Assembly (NCBI GenBank): GCA_905250885.1
Contig: CAJNOQ010001521.1
Span: 1-30,710, forward strand
Length of the DNA stretch: 30,710 nt
Source: Didymodactylos carnosus
Lineage: Eukaryota; Rotifera; Eurotatoria; Philodinida; Philodinidae
Reading direction: 5' to 3'
Made by a program: the position numbers and the translations under genes. Below, one piece after another: positions 11,733 through 22,131 of this stretch. A model generated the notes under the pieces. It did no database searches and was not told the origin of the DNA. It worked only from the letters and a program-made list of their open reading frames with translations. Position 1 is the stretch's first letter, and each line of letters starts with the position of its first letter.

Positions 11733-11778
11733 AGGGGAAAAAAGTGGATCCGGGATCCACCCAGAAATAATTATTTCT
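11733..11778. repeat. Left terminal repeat with two palindromes
   Basis: AGGGGA, then GTGGATCCGGGATCCAC (11744-11760, a 17-base inverted repeat around a central G), then AGAAATAATTATTTCT (11763-11778, a perfect 16-base palindrome). Both palindromes lie immediately upstream of the TATA box, so they could be transposase or regulator binding sites. Confidence 0.5.
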
Positions 11779-11783
11779 CGAAG

Positions 11784-11791
11784 TATAAAAA
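11784..11791 (+). promoter_or_regulatory. TATA box of the transposon-like gene
   Basis: TATAAAAA lies 83 bases upstream of a GTGAGT donor and about 290 bases upstream of the likely start codon. Transcription would begin near 11815 and give a leader exon of about 50 bases. Confidence 0.5.
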
Positions 11792-11866
11792 CGGGATCAG
11801 ATCTGGAAACAAAGTAAAGTAGGACTCACAAGTCAAAGTTCGTCTCATTATTTAAAATTAAACTCG

Positions 11867-12071
11867 GTGAGTGTACACTTTAACCTATTATTGTATATCA
11901 GTTTGTCAACTTTAAACTATTGGTACATGTTTTTGTTTGTATTGTTTTACTACCTTAAAAATGTTTCCATATTCATGTGCGTTCTCTCAAAAAGATGTCC
12001 TTGTCTTTTCTGTCTAAAATAGTCACATTGTTTTCATGTTCTGTCTCTTTTGTACTAATCGAAATTGTCAG
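11867..12071 (+). other. Predicted 5'-leader intron
   Basis: The donor is CTCG|GTGAGT at 11867. The acceptor is a pyrimidine-rich stretch ending GAAATTGTCAG at 12071, two bases before the ATG at 12073. Both sites are strong and in the right order relative to the TATA box, so the upstream ATG-less extension of the reading frame is probably intronic. Confidence 0.5.
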
Positions 12072-12072
12072 A

Positions 12073-14725
12073 ATGTCTGATTTAGATTTCTTGTCACTTT
12101 TTGGAGACAAGTTTTTTGATTATATACGTGAGAAGGCAAATGATATTATTGTTGATATTTAAAGGTAAATTTGTTCAACTCGTGCATTATTATGTTGTGA
12201 TGATCCATTATCAATATTAGAATATGATTGTGACGAATTAGCTGATATTAAAAGACGTACTGTATTTATTCTGAAACCCGATGGTCATGCTATTAAAAAT
12301 GGTGTTAAAGGTAGTATGAAATATTTAATTGAAACATTAAAACCAATTGAAAAAAAACATGTAAAAGAATCAAAAATTTAACAGAAAAATACAGCATCTT
12401 TTATTTTGACATCGTTGCATTTGCCAAACACAACCGGTTAGACAACAACCATGACACAAGTATTTTCTTCCGGCAATCCTCTCTCTTCTAATTCAGCCTC
12501 AACAGCCGTTTAACCATCAATTGCTCCCCCTCAGTCATCTATTTCGACCACATCAACGGTAACTTGTGAGCAACGCAAAGATAATATATAAAATCCGATA
12601 GAATCATGGCGTGAGAAAACTTAGATGAGATTGACTTAATCCATGCTTGAGATTATAAAATAATTGTGAAACAAGATTCAAAAAAATAACTCAAGTGTCT
12701 TATGTCATATTAAATGTGATGTGGTTGCGGAGCTAAACTTGCTTTACCGTTACGTGCAGATATCAAATCATTTCAATTGTTACCGTATTATAAACAAATT
12801 TGAGGAACAAAGTGTTTGATGATGTGTAAAAAAGAAAAAGAGAGAAACGATCGACGGAAATTTCAACAGCAACAATCTTCATCTACATCGTTATCACCAT
12901 CACTGATACGAACAAGATCAAAAAGGAAAAATGGTAGTTCTTCTCAACAAAAACCAAAAAATAGAAGGACATCGTACCATTGATAAATGTATCCAAAATA
13001 CTCAAGAAAAAACGATCACTTTTTAGGGAAGAAAATTTCTCCTGTATTCTTTATTTTTTCTTCTTCATAATCAAGACAATAAGAGAAAGCAGAAAGAGGG
13101 TGAAAAGAAAACAAGTTTTTTTATGTGCTTGTGTTTTCACTAGTTTTATACTTAAGTTAGAGTAAAAACCTATTCAAAGTAAAGAGTTTCTAAAATTGTG
13201 CTGAAGATTGTACGAGTGTGGTGGAAAAAATTAGTTATGATTGTATCTCAAATTCATTTATTGCGTTTTGCACACCACTCAACAATGGAATATCATAACC
13301 AATTTATTTCCAAACAGATAATCTTCATATTTTAGAAAATTGATTTCAAAACAGCAGAAAAATAATCATTATTGAATTTACACCTGATTCAATCAATAAC
13401 ATCCAATTTATTACAATCAGCGCCGTTCACACTGGGCATTTTTCCTTGATACTCTTTTTTTATATTTCTCCAGATATCTATTCTCTTTTTAGCTACTTAT
13501 GGTGCAAACAATAAAGTAACATCTATTGCCACAATTCATGTTCAAAAAAATCAATTCGTATTATTGGATTAAGCACGGATTGTGACGCAAAGTATTTGAA
13601 ATCTATAAGACTTGTTAGTGGGTTTATTGCTAATTTACCTAATATTCCAATAACTGACAATAAATGATAAGAATTTATTTGAATTGATATTCCAGGTAAA
13701 TGGTCATCCTGAGGTTTTCTAAAACGCAAACAACTGTTACTCTTCATGCAAGATCCGATACATTTATGCACAAAATTGAAAAACAGATTATTATCAACTA
13801 AAGCTACTTTATTAATTGAAACTCAACAAGTGAATATTAAACATTTAGAAGATTTAATTTATAATTTATCGAAACCTGATCATAATCTGATTAAATCCGA
13901 TATTTTATCAAAAGATAAAGAAAATTTCACATCGTTTTTAAAAATATTATTTAGTTCGTAGTCCTACTAAGCTACGTTTCGGAATTATAGAGCGTTACCA
14001 GAAACGTTTTCATCATCAATAAATTATAGTATGCAGAAGTTTACCAAACGAAGTGAAAAACTATCTGTGAAATGAAATTAAAACATAAAAATTGAACGAG
14101 AAATGACTATCATATTATATACACTGTGCATCATAAACATCATCATGAGAAAAAAGTATTATCTTTCGTTAATAGTAATGAACAAATAAGTATTTCGAAT
14201 ATAGAAGAATTTATTAACGAACGAATCTGACGAACGTACAAAAAGTTTCATTGAAGAATTAGATAGGACGGATATTTTGATTGAGAACGGTTCATTTGAA
14301 TTACATGAATTAAGCGAAAAGGTATCGAATAAAATAACATACACTGGAAGAATAACAGATCGCTCACAAATTAGCGAAATGGATGGAATCAACGAAGAGG
14401 AGAAGAATGATATCGAACTGACTGATGACGAATTGACAACATCTAATGAAAATGGAAATGAAGAATTGAATGATGATGATGATGATGATGAAGAAGAAAA
14501 TGACAACGATGATAATCAGAATCAACACTAACAACTGCCAGAAAAGCATTCAATGGAATGCGAATGTATGATGAAATCAATAAGGCTAACAAACAAGCCT
14601 ATTTTTCAATAAAAGTTTGCAACGGTGTAAGAAATATGTACAAAAAAATTGCATGCTGGTATTTGATGAGTGATAAAAACCGTTCATCTCACAGACTTCT
14701 ACAAGTACAGCAAAAACAATGTTAA
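12073..14725 (+). pseudogene. Broken transposase-like gene
   Basis: Starting at ATG 12073 the frame reads MSDLDFLSLFGDKFFDYIRE, meets stops at 12160 and 12166, then stays open in the same frame through ALLCCDDPLSILEYDCDELA to 12379. Further in-frame stops follow in a Ser/Thr-rich stretch to about 12600. After frame changes come a CGAKLALPLRADIKSF segment (about 12727-12780) and a basic Gln/Ser-rich tract (12820-12975). A later block has GLSTDCDAKYLKSIRLVSGF (about 13566-13625) and, after several stops, LLLFMQDPIHLCTKLKNRLL (about 13737-13796). An acidic Asp/Glu run (about 14465-14500) precedes a final open stretch to the TAA at 14723. The two conserved Asp-containing blocks resemble an uncharacterised invertebrate transposase-like family, recalled rather than searched. 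Multiple stops and frameshifts make it a pseudogene. Confidence 0.65.
14470..14491 (+). repeat. GAT trinucleotide repeat encoding Asp
   Basis: Six GAT triplets continue into GAAGAAGAA, giving the poly-acidic tract near the end of the broken transposase-like gene. The antisense frame over it reads as a serine run and is an artefact. Confidence 0.7.
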
Positions 14726-15123
14726 GCTAAAATAATTCTTTAAGATGAACTTTTACCAAGTCTTTAAAACCCAGTTATAGACTTGGTTGGTCTTTTTTTA
14801 CCAAGTTGATAAAAGACAAGTTTTACCACCTTGACGTTTTTCTACACAGTCACATACGATTAAATGTTTTTCTGTTGATCTATACTCGTTATGGAAAATC
14901 GTGATAAGCTGCAGAAAAATAACAGTCAACGTTACCTGATGGAAATATGTATACTACACCAGAAAATTACAGAAAGTGAAGTTATAAACTCGGAAAATAT
15001 TCGTTTTATCCTACTTATCTGTTTACAATATATAAAAAATTTATTGAAGACTTTTGTACTCTTAGGACAATTTTCGGATACTTAGGGATCCATAGAAATC
15101 TTTTCGGGTCTATTAAGATCCAC

Positions 15124-15152
15124 GCGGAAACCCGGTCCGCTTTCCCTCCCCT
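15124..15152. repeat. Right terminal repeat of the transposon-like locus
   Basis: Read on the minus strand: AGGGGAGGGAAA, then GCGGACCGGGTTTCCGC, which itself carries GCGGA/TCCGC arms. It is the counterpart of 11733-11760, with mostly transition differences. Confidence 0.45.
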
Positions 15153-15203
15153 GTTTCCAACATACTCAGAGAAATGTATGTACTACGTGAGAAAAAATTC
15201 ACA

Positions 15204-15443
15204 TTATGCTCTGTTTAGCTTCCGAAATACACTCGCTACAGAAACGTTAAGACCAAAAACACGATGGTACTTTTTACTCTGCAAAAATATCACTATGTTA
15301 GTATAAGTCGTTTCGTTCATATGATTCTTGACATTTACATTTACGACTATGCAAAGACTAGACGGCGGTATATCGAGTTTGCTAATAACTCTATCTGCTT
15401 TAGCATCAACGCTTGGAAATAAGATTCGAAGGTACTCCTTCAA
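15204..15443 (-). pseudogene. Unrecognised open frame, possible coding remnant
   Basis: A 79-codon minus-strand stretch with no in-frame ATG at its beginning (an in-frame TAA lies immediately upstream of a TTG). The composition is protein-like (VDAKADRVISKLDIPPSSL) but no family is recognised. It lies downstream of a SAM-like stretch on the same strand and could be another exon or remnant of that gene. Its function is unknown and it may not be coding. Confidence 0.2.
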
Positions 15444-15522
15444 TTATAGCTATAGTTTCTAAACTAATAGAAATGAAGGTAATGAGAGTTAAGGGTACAT
15501 TTCACCAGAGTGAATAGTCACT

Positions 15523-15810
15523 TTACATTTGCTTTTTCAATTGACTGAAAAATTGAAGGTAAACATTTATAGGTAATAATACATTGTGTAACGTGAGTAG
15601 TTCCGAATTGAACGAATGGCACATTTGCTGGGAGCTTGATTCGCACATTTTACGCAATTCAAATAGACGCCATCCATCAACTTTATTCAGGAGGGATACT
15701 ATTATATCGAGATCGTTGTCGTTTAGAAATTGCAAGGTATCCGTGAATGTCCATTGCTGAGTCATATTTGATGCTTCTGGCGTCTCCTGATGAATAGCTT
15801 TTGGTATCAA
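15523..15810 (-). pseudogene. SAM-domain-like exon or gene fragment
   Basis: A minus-strand open stretch; the first ATG, at about 15765, gives MTQQWTFTDTLQFLNDNDLD. It continues through a KVDGWRLFELRK segment and ends near LLPINVYLQFFSQLKKQM. The spacing resembles a sterile alpha motif domain: an initial Trp, DxLQFL helix, IDG-like turn followed by LFEL, and a final amphipathic helix. SAM domains mediate protein-protein interaction. An acceptor-like GTTCAG lies just upstream of the stretch. Only about 80 residues are visible and no partner exons could be confirmed, so it may be a gene fragment or an isolated exon. Confidence 0.33.
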
Positions 15811-16048
15811 TGTTTACTGAACGTCTTCATGTGCCCGAATCTCTTGGAATAATTTATTACACGCTGTATCAAAGACCAACGTTGGGTAATCGATGTAAAA
15901 CGCGAACGAATAATGAACAAAAGCCATCCGTCCGACCGATAGTTTTTCCTGATAATGAGCGGTATCAACGGCCATTGTGTGTTTGATATGCAAATTCTGC
16001 CTCCGACTGACAATTTGGACTAATCTTGTACGAGTTGGACATGCATAG
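15811..16048. other. Short spacer before the long-TIR element
   Basis: Overlapping open frames of about 60 codons occur on both strands, but none has a motif. Nothing supported. Confidence 0.35.
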
Positions 16049-16055
16049 TAATGGA

Positions 16056-16246
16056 TGGCGCATAAAGAATGAGCCTCTCAGTATTTTGTGAATATCTCTC
16101 AGTTTTCGATGCTCTGACTTGATTTTTTCTTCAAAAGATAGCCTGTGCACTTCTCTACAAAATCCAATGGAAAGAGCTCTTCAAAAGGATGACTGGAAAA
16201 CTATATCCGGTCAGCAATGCTATACGCCAAAAAGGTCCACTTTCAA
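16056..16246 (+). repeat. Left inverted-repeat arm of copy 1
   Basis: Begins at GATGGCGCATAAAG and ends at GGTCCACTTTCAA. It matches 16779-16971 in reverse complement with only a handful of differences. Confidence 0.85.
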
Positions 16247-16778
16247 AAACACTCTTTTTTACAAAACTAATTTCTCTTTTTCTGACTAAACAGATTTCAG
16301 GCCATTCTGAAGCAAGTTTCCTATGTATTCAGGTGTACTCTTTTTAACAGAGCTCAAAAAAGATCTTCAGATAAGTTTGTGAGGTTGCAATGGCCAATGT
16401 TCTTGAAAAAACAAGTTGGAACCACTGATCATTTTTCTTAGTCGCGCCAGTTATTACAGAAAAGAGCCTTTGCAACAGTTCGCTCGGGTAGAAATGAAAG
16501 AAAATATACTTTCTTTCAATGTGGTAATAAATCTGAATACGTATTAAATGTATATTTGACTTAACTAAATCAAAATTTTGATGGACCTCAATGGAAGATC
16601 CTTAAAACGTGAATAAAGAAGTACAAACGAAATGTTTTGGTCGGATAGATTTACAGTATGCCAAAAAAGGTATTCGGTCAACTGATAGGGCTTTTCATGG
16701 ACTACAAAGTGACTTATTCAGTTTTTTCTGTATGTGGTCAAAGAGCGACGCAAACTTACAAAAACCAGAAACAGCAGC

Positions 16779-16971
16779 TTGAAAGTGGACCTTTTTGGCG
16801 TGTAGCATTGCTGACCGGATATAGTTTTCCAGTCATCCTTTTGAAGAGCTCTTTCCATTGAATTTTGTAGAGAAGTGCACAGGCTATCTTTTGAAGAAAA
16901 AATCAAGTCAAAGCATCAAAAATTGAGAGAGATATTCACAAAATACTGAGAGGCTCATTCTTTATGCGCCA
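16779..16971 (-). repeat. Right inverted-repeat arm of copy 1
   Basis: Reverse complement of 16056-16246. The low divergence implies the arms are recent or were homogenised. Confidence 0.85.
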
Positions 16972-16978
16972 CCCGTTA

Positions 16979-17776
16979 GAACAATTTTCGATTAAGGGTC
17001 AATACTATATTAGTGTTATATTAATTCTGCGGTGAATACATGCTGTGCGCTCGATTGTTAGAGGTTCAATAGCGTTTAGTACTCACATTCAACCTAAAGC
17101 TTGATCCATGCAATGTTCTGGAGAAAATAAACTACAAACGTTGAGAAATATTTTTTGAAAGTTTCAAGTCAAAAGGATGATTTTTTAACCGAGCAGGTTT
17201 TCCATCATTGATACATCACAAAAATACAGTGAACAGTTAGGATGACGAGAAAGTGCTTGAAAAAAATTATCTCGTTCGCAATAAGTTAAACTCAAAACGT
17301 TTTTTACACAACGTCAAAAATTAATATAAGTCAGGAAAGACAAAACACAAAACAATTAAAAGTAAAAAATTTTAGTAAACAACATGTATATTTACATACA
17401 TTTACAGTGAACAATAGAAAACAACGTAAAGAAAACAAGCATGCTTTCACAAATAAAATACCACAAAATATTTTCTATAAAAACAATAAGACAACATCTG
17501 TTTTTTATTTACTAAAGACTTTTGTTTAAACCAATGCTCTATATCATCAGATGGAATGACAGAATACTGGTGCCTCGAGAGACTACTACACAAACAGTTA
17601 AAATGAGGTAATAAAAATAAGTAGAATGAACTGCCTCACTGAAAAAACACACACAGAGAAAGCGGAGATTATTATTTAAAGTAAAGGCAACAGCAGCACG
17701 TTCAATTATGGATCACACTGAATAAAATAAATAACTCTTGTTTAAATTACATTTGGTTAGTTAGCAACTGCTATAT
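16979..17776. other. 3' flank of the ANKRD13 gene
   Basis: The part from about 17500 to 17776 is probably the 3' untranslated region of the ANKRD13 gene on the minus strand. The rest is AT-rich spacer without a recognised gene. Confidence 0.5.
17504..17509 (-). terminator. Candidate polyadenylation signal, ANKRD13
   Basis: AATAAA on the minus strand, about 270 bases past the stop codon. It is the first canonical hexamer downstream of the coding region. Confidence 0.45.
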
Positions 17777-20700
17777 CTATTTGTCTTCTAATGAAAGCTG
17801 TAAAACTTTCTCAAGTTCTTCCTCTTCCTCTTTCAAACGTTTTAAACGTTCTTCTTCTTCATGTTTGGAAATTTCCATGATTGCTGATAAATTTTCCGTT
17901 TCGATCGGATTCAGTTGTTGTTGTTGTTGTCTTAATGCTTCCTGAACTTCAGCTTCACTTAATCCGGACGATAATAAACTAGCTTCCAACGCACTAAAAC
18001 AAACCACAATATCTCACATGCAAAGAAAATCAGAAAAGCTCCAGTTTTATTTTTGATGTAAACCAGATGTCTTCACACTCAAATCAAATCCTAACTTGTG
18101 ATATTTTTGTCAGTTATAAGTCATAGAACTTAATCCCAATATTACGCACCAGAAACAGGATAACTTACCGTTGAAGATCGTAATCAACATTATTGTCATG
18201 CATAAATCGAGTAGACGATGGTGGATGCCCCAAGGCCTCATATAATGTCACTGCATCGGCATTGGACGATGAAGCATCACTGCCGGATGATTCTAATAAA
18301 CTACGTTCAATAGCCATTTGTAATAGCGCATCATCGTCCATATACATTAGAGGATGGAAATCTCCTTCTCCTATAAGAAAATAATAAATATAGTACTGAA
18401 AACGAGTATTCTTCTTTAATGACCTTGTCGTCTATAGCCTGGTGGTATACTAAAAATATTTTCATCAATAGCACAAAATGAACCGGTGTTCTCATCTTTT
18501 ATTGTGGAAACGCCTTGAACAGGTTTGTCAATTCCATGTATGTTTCCAAATGTTACTTTTGCTGTTAAAACATGATACAACGGAATTTCTAAACAATCGA
18601 CAACTAAATAGCATAGAGAAAAAGGAAATTTGTTCAAACACTTACGAACTTTTACTGGAAACCCTTGTGGCAGTTGTAAGGTGACGAAGTCACGTAACTT
18701 TTTAAAATGTGAATTACTAAATTAAATTAGATTGAAGATAGCATCGTTAAAGGAAAATCAAACCGATGGATGAATACCTAATAGCCATTAAATCAATAAT
18801 TGGAAGAATTTGTTCTTGTAGACTCAATGGATAATTATCACATAAACTGAGCTGTGCGTTAAATGTTTGAACTTTCACTGTTTCTTCACGTTGTCTTCCG
18901 ATATCACGATGTTTTATATCGATACGAGATTTGAAATAGTCTTCAGCTGTTATTGGTCGTTGTTGATTATGTGCAGACGCTGATGCACCTGTTGTTGCAT
19001 TCGATAATTTTGATTGATCCTAAATCAAAATAACACAATGGAATATATTCAGGAATATTCTAAAGACGTTTGATCTTACATGGACTGGTATGTTTGATTT
19101 TGTTGTCGTGGTTGTTGTTGGTTTAGATGATGAAGATGAGGATTCGAGAAAAGAAGTTAAACCACCCAAAAAGTTTTTATTTGACGTACTTCCAGCTTCG
19201 TGTGCTTTTTTCTCTTCAGCAGTCATATGTTCAACACGCGAACGTGTTACGAGTGCAACATTTTGTACAGAATATACTTTACAAGTATAACCATTGATTG
19301 TTTCAGCTTTTTCCGATCGCATACCCCATACTCCTGATTTACTCCTAGCAACAAAAACGAAGATTTAAAGCAGAAAAAAAACACAGGCTCGAATACCTTT
19401 CAAATTCAATTTTGTCAACATCCAGATAAACTAAAAAAAAAAAGAAAAAACAAACATTAAGGAAAGTAGATAGAAGCATAGTGCGTATGTTCAGTCTATA
19501 GATAAAGAAACTCGGACGAGAAAAAGAGTACATTGACTTTAGCAGAATAAGGCATTATAACACTCGCATTATTGATTCTTTCGACAAATTGTGAATTTAA
19601 AGAAAAACATTTTGTTCGATAGTTATTTCTTACCACAGACAAGAGTTCTCTATACGATAAAAAGCTGTTTGCTACAATCTCTACTAACCTGTCATGTTTG
19701 GTGAGGATAGTTTTGACTGAATCTGTTCGATATCCGGATCGATTAGTACTGGTTGTTCACCAGGCATTGTCAAATTCTCGACAAATACTGTTTGACTTTC
19801 ATGGTCAATGTCAATCATTTTGGCTGCATCATCTAAAAATGAAACACATCGCTTAGGCCCTTTCACACACATTTCATTTGATATCAGTGCGTAAGAATTA
19901 GGGAAGAATAGAGGGACCTTTTCTCTATAAAATAGTGGAACAGTCTGATGAAAACGTCGATTTTTGTCCAAAAGACAAAAGAATTTTCTCTTTCTAAAGC
20001 TTTTTTGTTCAGTAATGAAGTTTTTTCCTCCAAGAAAATTTTAAATGAAAGTTATGTTTGACACATACCAAGTAACGAAAAGATCAATGTACGATTGCCA
20101 CGTTGCCAATTTGTACCTTCAATTCCTAACAATGTTGTATCAATACGAACATTGGGTCCTATCGAGAAAAGTATTTTCGCATGGTAAATGCGTATATTCA
20201 TAGAGTGAATAAACTCTCACCACTTTTATAAATTTTATAAGTGTCATTAGGACATAATTTCGACACAAGTGGAACTAAAAAGCAAAAAACAATTGTTATT
20301 ATTATTAAATAAAAATTCATGTAGTATTTAAGAATAACTTGAAGTATTGATTGAAAATGATTTCTTCTCTATCTGTATAAAGCTTGCCCATTCAAGAAAT
20401 CTTACCCCAACTAGTGAATTCCCATTTCATTTCGACATAAAACTCAGACTTAATAAAAAAGAAAAAAATACGTGTCACTATATACCGTTTATCATAATTT
20501 ATTCTCATAGATTACTTACTTCCTTTAATTTTCGAAGTAACTCAGGAATACCCTGAATTCGTTTTTTACTTCTTTGATAATTACGATATTTCATAATTAA
20601 TTTAATTAACGATGGATTTCCATTTGAAACAGCTTCTTGTAAAACTATAAAGTAAAAAACATGAAGAAACAATCTATTAATACAAACGCTAACGTACGAT

Positions 20701-20979
20701 TCCATCCATCTTTTGAGACAATGTTACAATCGGCATCATTCTGAGCTAAAATTTTCGCACATTCAAATCGTCCTAAACATACAGCTAACTGTATTGGTGT
20801 TCGATGACAAGGATCAAGCTGTTCAATAGATTCCTATGATAACAGGAAAGATAAACGATTAGAAATAAGAAGGAAACACATTCGAAATGAAATCTTACTG
20901 TATTATCCTTTAGGATACTTTCCAATTTCTCTGGTTCATCGTGCCAAACATACCAATGTAATGGATATTCTTGTTCCAT
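17777..20979 (-). CDS. ANKRD13: ANKRD13 family ubiquitin-binding ankyrin protein
   Basis: Fourteen exons (coding parts): 20979-20899, 20833-20698, 20644-20520, 20448-20406, 20274-20221, 20158-20069, 19832-19689, 19430-19397, 19344-19080, 19019-18778, 18716-18646, 18588-18424, 18370-18169, 17993-17777. Together they are 1869 bases, or 622 codons plus stop, and all phases agree; human ANKRD13A is about 590. N-terminal ankyrin repeats (residues about 7-100, with RTPIQLAVCLGRFECAKIL) precede the ANKRD13 core (about 130-480: [65 protein letters not shown]). Then come ubiquitin-interacting motifs: DDALLQMAIERSLLE, a weaker ENLSAIMEISKHEEE, and a last one at ELEKVLQLSLED. The family binds Lys63-linked ubiquitin on internalising receptors at the plasma membrane and endosomes. 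A poly-Gln run sits in the last exon. The intron after exon 12 is 53 bases and begins GTCATT, an unusual donor. Confidence 0.95.
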
Positions 20980-20983
20980 AATC

Positions 20984-20990
20984 CTAAATA
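20984..20990 (-). promoter_or_regulatory. Splice acceptor 4 bases before ANKRD13 ATG
   Basis: Minus strand TTTATTTAG|GATTATG. Its place right before the start codon means the mature 5' leader is spliced on, either from an upstream exon or from a spliced leader. Confidence 0.45.
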
Positions 20991-21417
20991 AATTAAAAAT
21001 ATTCAGTCTCAACTAGGTTGAGTATACTAAAGGAAACACTATTTATGCACTCTTTAACTATCTCAGCAAATCTCTATGAAAATTCTGTCTGAATAATGTA
21101 GAAATGGCTAAATACGAAATCCTCTTTTTCAAAGAAAACGTTACGGGTACAAGTATAAGAAACATGAAGGCGACTTTCATCTAAGAATACTGTTTAAAAA
21201 CTGTCATATACATGATAAAAGAAACGCTCCATATTACATCTGAATAGGGAGATTCTTATAATGGTTGAAGAGTAACAAAAAAAGATTATAGTATTGCCAA
21301 GAAGCATTAAAAGGTGTCGTCAATAAGAAAAACAGCTTGTTGAGAAGAGACTTAGGTAATAATAATTGAATCGACTCGAATATTTAATAATATACATAAA
21401 AAGTTTGTTTATCCTAT
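20991..21417. other. Spacer upstream of ANKRD13
   Basis: About 430 bases separate the ANKRD13 start from the presumed poly(A) site of the Mcr-like gene. No TATA box stands out and no coding stretch is seen. Any ANKRD13 promoter must lie here or further upstream. Confidence 0.45.
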
Positions 21418-21423
21418 TTTATT
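21418..21423 (-). terminator. Candidate polyadenylation signal, Mcr-like gene
   Basis: AATAAA on the minus strand, about 710 bases past the stop codon. The intervening 21424-22131 is very A-rich and has no coding potential, which fits a 3' untranslated region. Confidence 0.4.
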
Positions 21424-22131
21424 AACAAATATATTATATAAAAACAAAAATGTTGTTCAAAATAGATGTACGTTATATAGACTAAATAATGTATAAAGAA
21501 ACAAAATATTGTAAAAAAAAATAGTTACAAAAAAACAATCATTAAAAAATGACCCATAAAAAGCAGCAAATAAAAAATGATTCACTAGCATCGGATTAAT
21601 TTATCATTCAAATTAAACTGAGAAAAATAAAAAAAGATTCTATTTGACAAAATGCCATACATATAGACATTGGAAAAGCGAGAAATAATTTGGTATCGAT
21701 TGATTATAAAAAAACGGTATAAAGCTCATTTAAATCTCATATGAAATGGAGAAAAAGAACGAGATTCAAAAAAAACAACGTAGAATAGCAAAATTCTCAA
21801 ATAATTGCACAACAACTATGGAATAACTTTCTTTCCATTTTATGCACCATAAAAAAACACGACTATAAATTCAAATTGAATTGTCATGTTTTTGATAAAA
21901 AATAAAAAATAATAACGTCGATTATTGAAAATTTAGATAAAGAATGAACTAAAAAGACAAGCTCAAAATAATTGAAATGCCAAAGAGAGTCGATGGACGC
22001 AAATACATCACAGCCAGAATTAAATATCTGGTTAATAGCAAAACAAATACCGGATTATTAAAAAAAAAAGACAAAACGGTAATAAAAAGATGTAAAAATC
22101 TATATTATATACAAAAACTGTGAGAGATCAA

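Larger units (their letters stand above)
11733..15152 (+). mobile_element. Decayed DNA transposon (about 3.4 kb) with diverged terminal repeats
   Basis: The left end (11733-11760) begins AGGGGA, then an A-run, then the palindrome GTGGATCCGGGATCCAC. The right end (15124-15152), read on the minus strand, begins AGGGGAGGGAAA followed by GCGGACCGGGTTTCCGC. The two ends correspond with several differences, mostly C/T or G/A changes, and each holds an internal palindrome. Between them lie a TATA box, a spliced leader and a plus-strand broken gene filling most of the interval. This is the layout of a Class II transposon. No clean target duplication was found, and the superfamily is not identified. 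Confidence 0.5.
16049..16978. mobile_element. Long-TIR MITE-like element (copy 1, 930 bp)
   Basis: The left arm (16049-16246) and right arm (16779-16978) are inverted copies of about 190-198 bp, more than 95% identical by eye. Outer ends read TAATGGATGGCGCATAAAG on the left and TAACGGGTGGCGCATAAAG on the right when reverse-complemented. A TA at each edge fits a TA target duplication. The about 530-bp interior has no recognisable transposase. The arms share their terminal sequence and internal blocks (TATTTT..AATATCTC, AAAAGAT) with the element at 23494-24390, so both belong to one family. Short open frames inside the arms are mirror images of each other and are not genes. Confidence 0.82.

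Noticed and set aside
14159-14506. Serine-rich minus-strand open frame
   Set aside because: It is the antisense of the Asp/Glu-coding GAT/GAA repeat of the broken plus-strand gene.
14755-14787. ACCAAGTCT/AGACTTGGT hairpin
   Set aside because: A 9-bp stem with a 15-base loop is not unusual enough in this DNA to report as a feature.
15965-16906. Several open frames of about 60 codons with matching peptides on opposite strands
   Set aside because: The matching peptides arise because they are mirror copies within the inverted arms of the long-TIR element.
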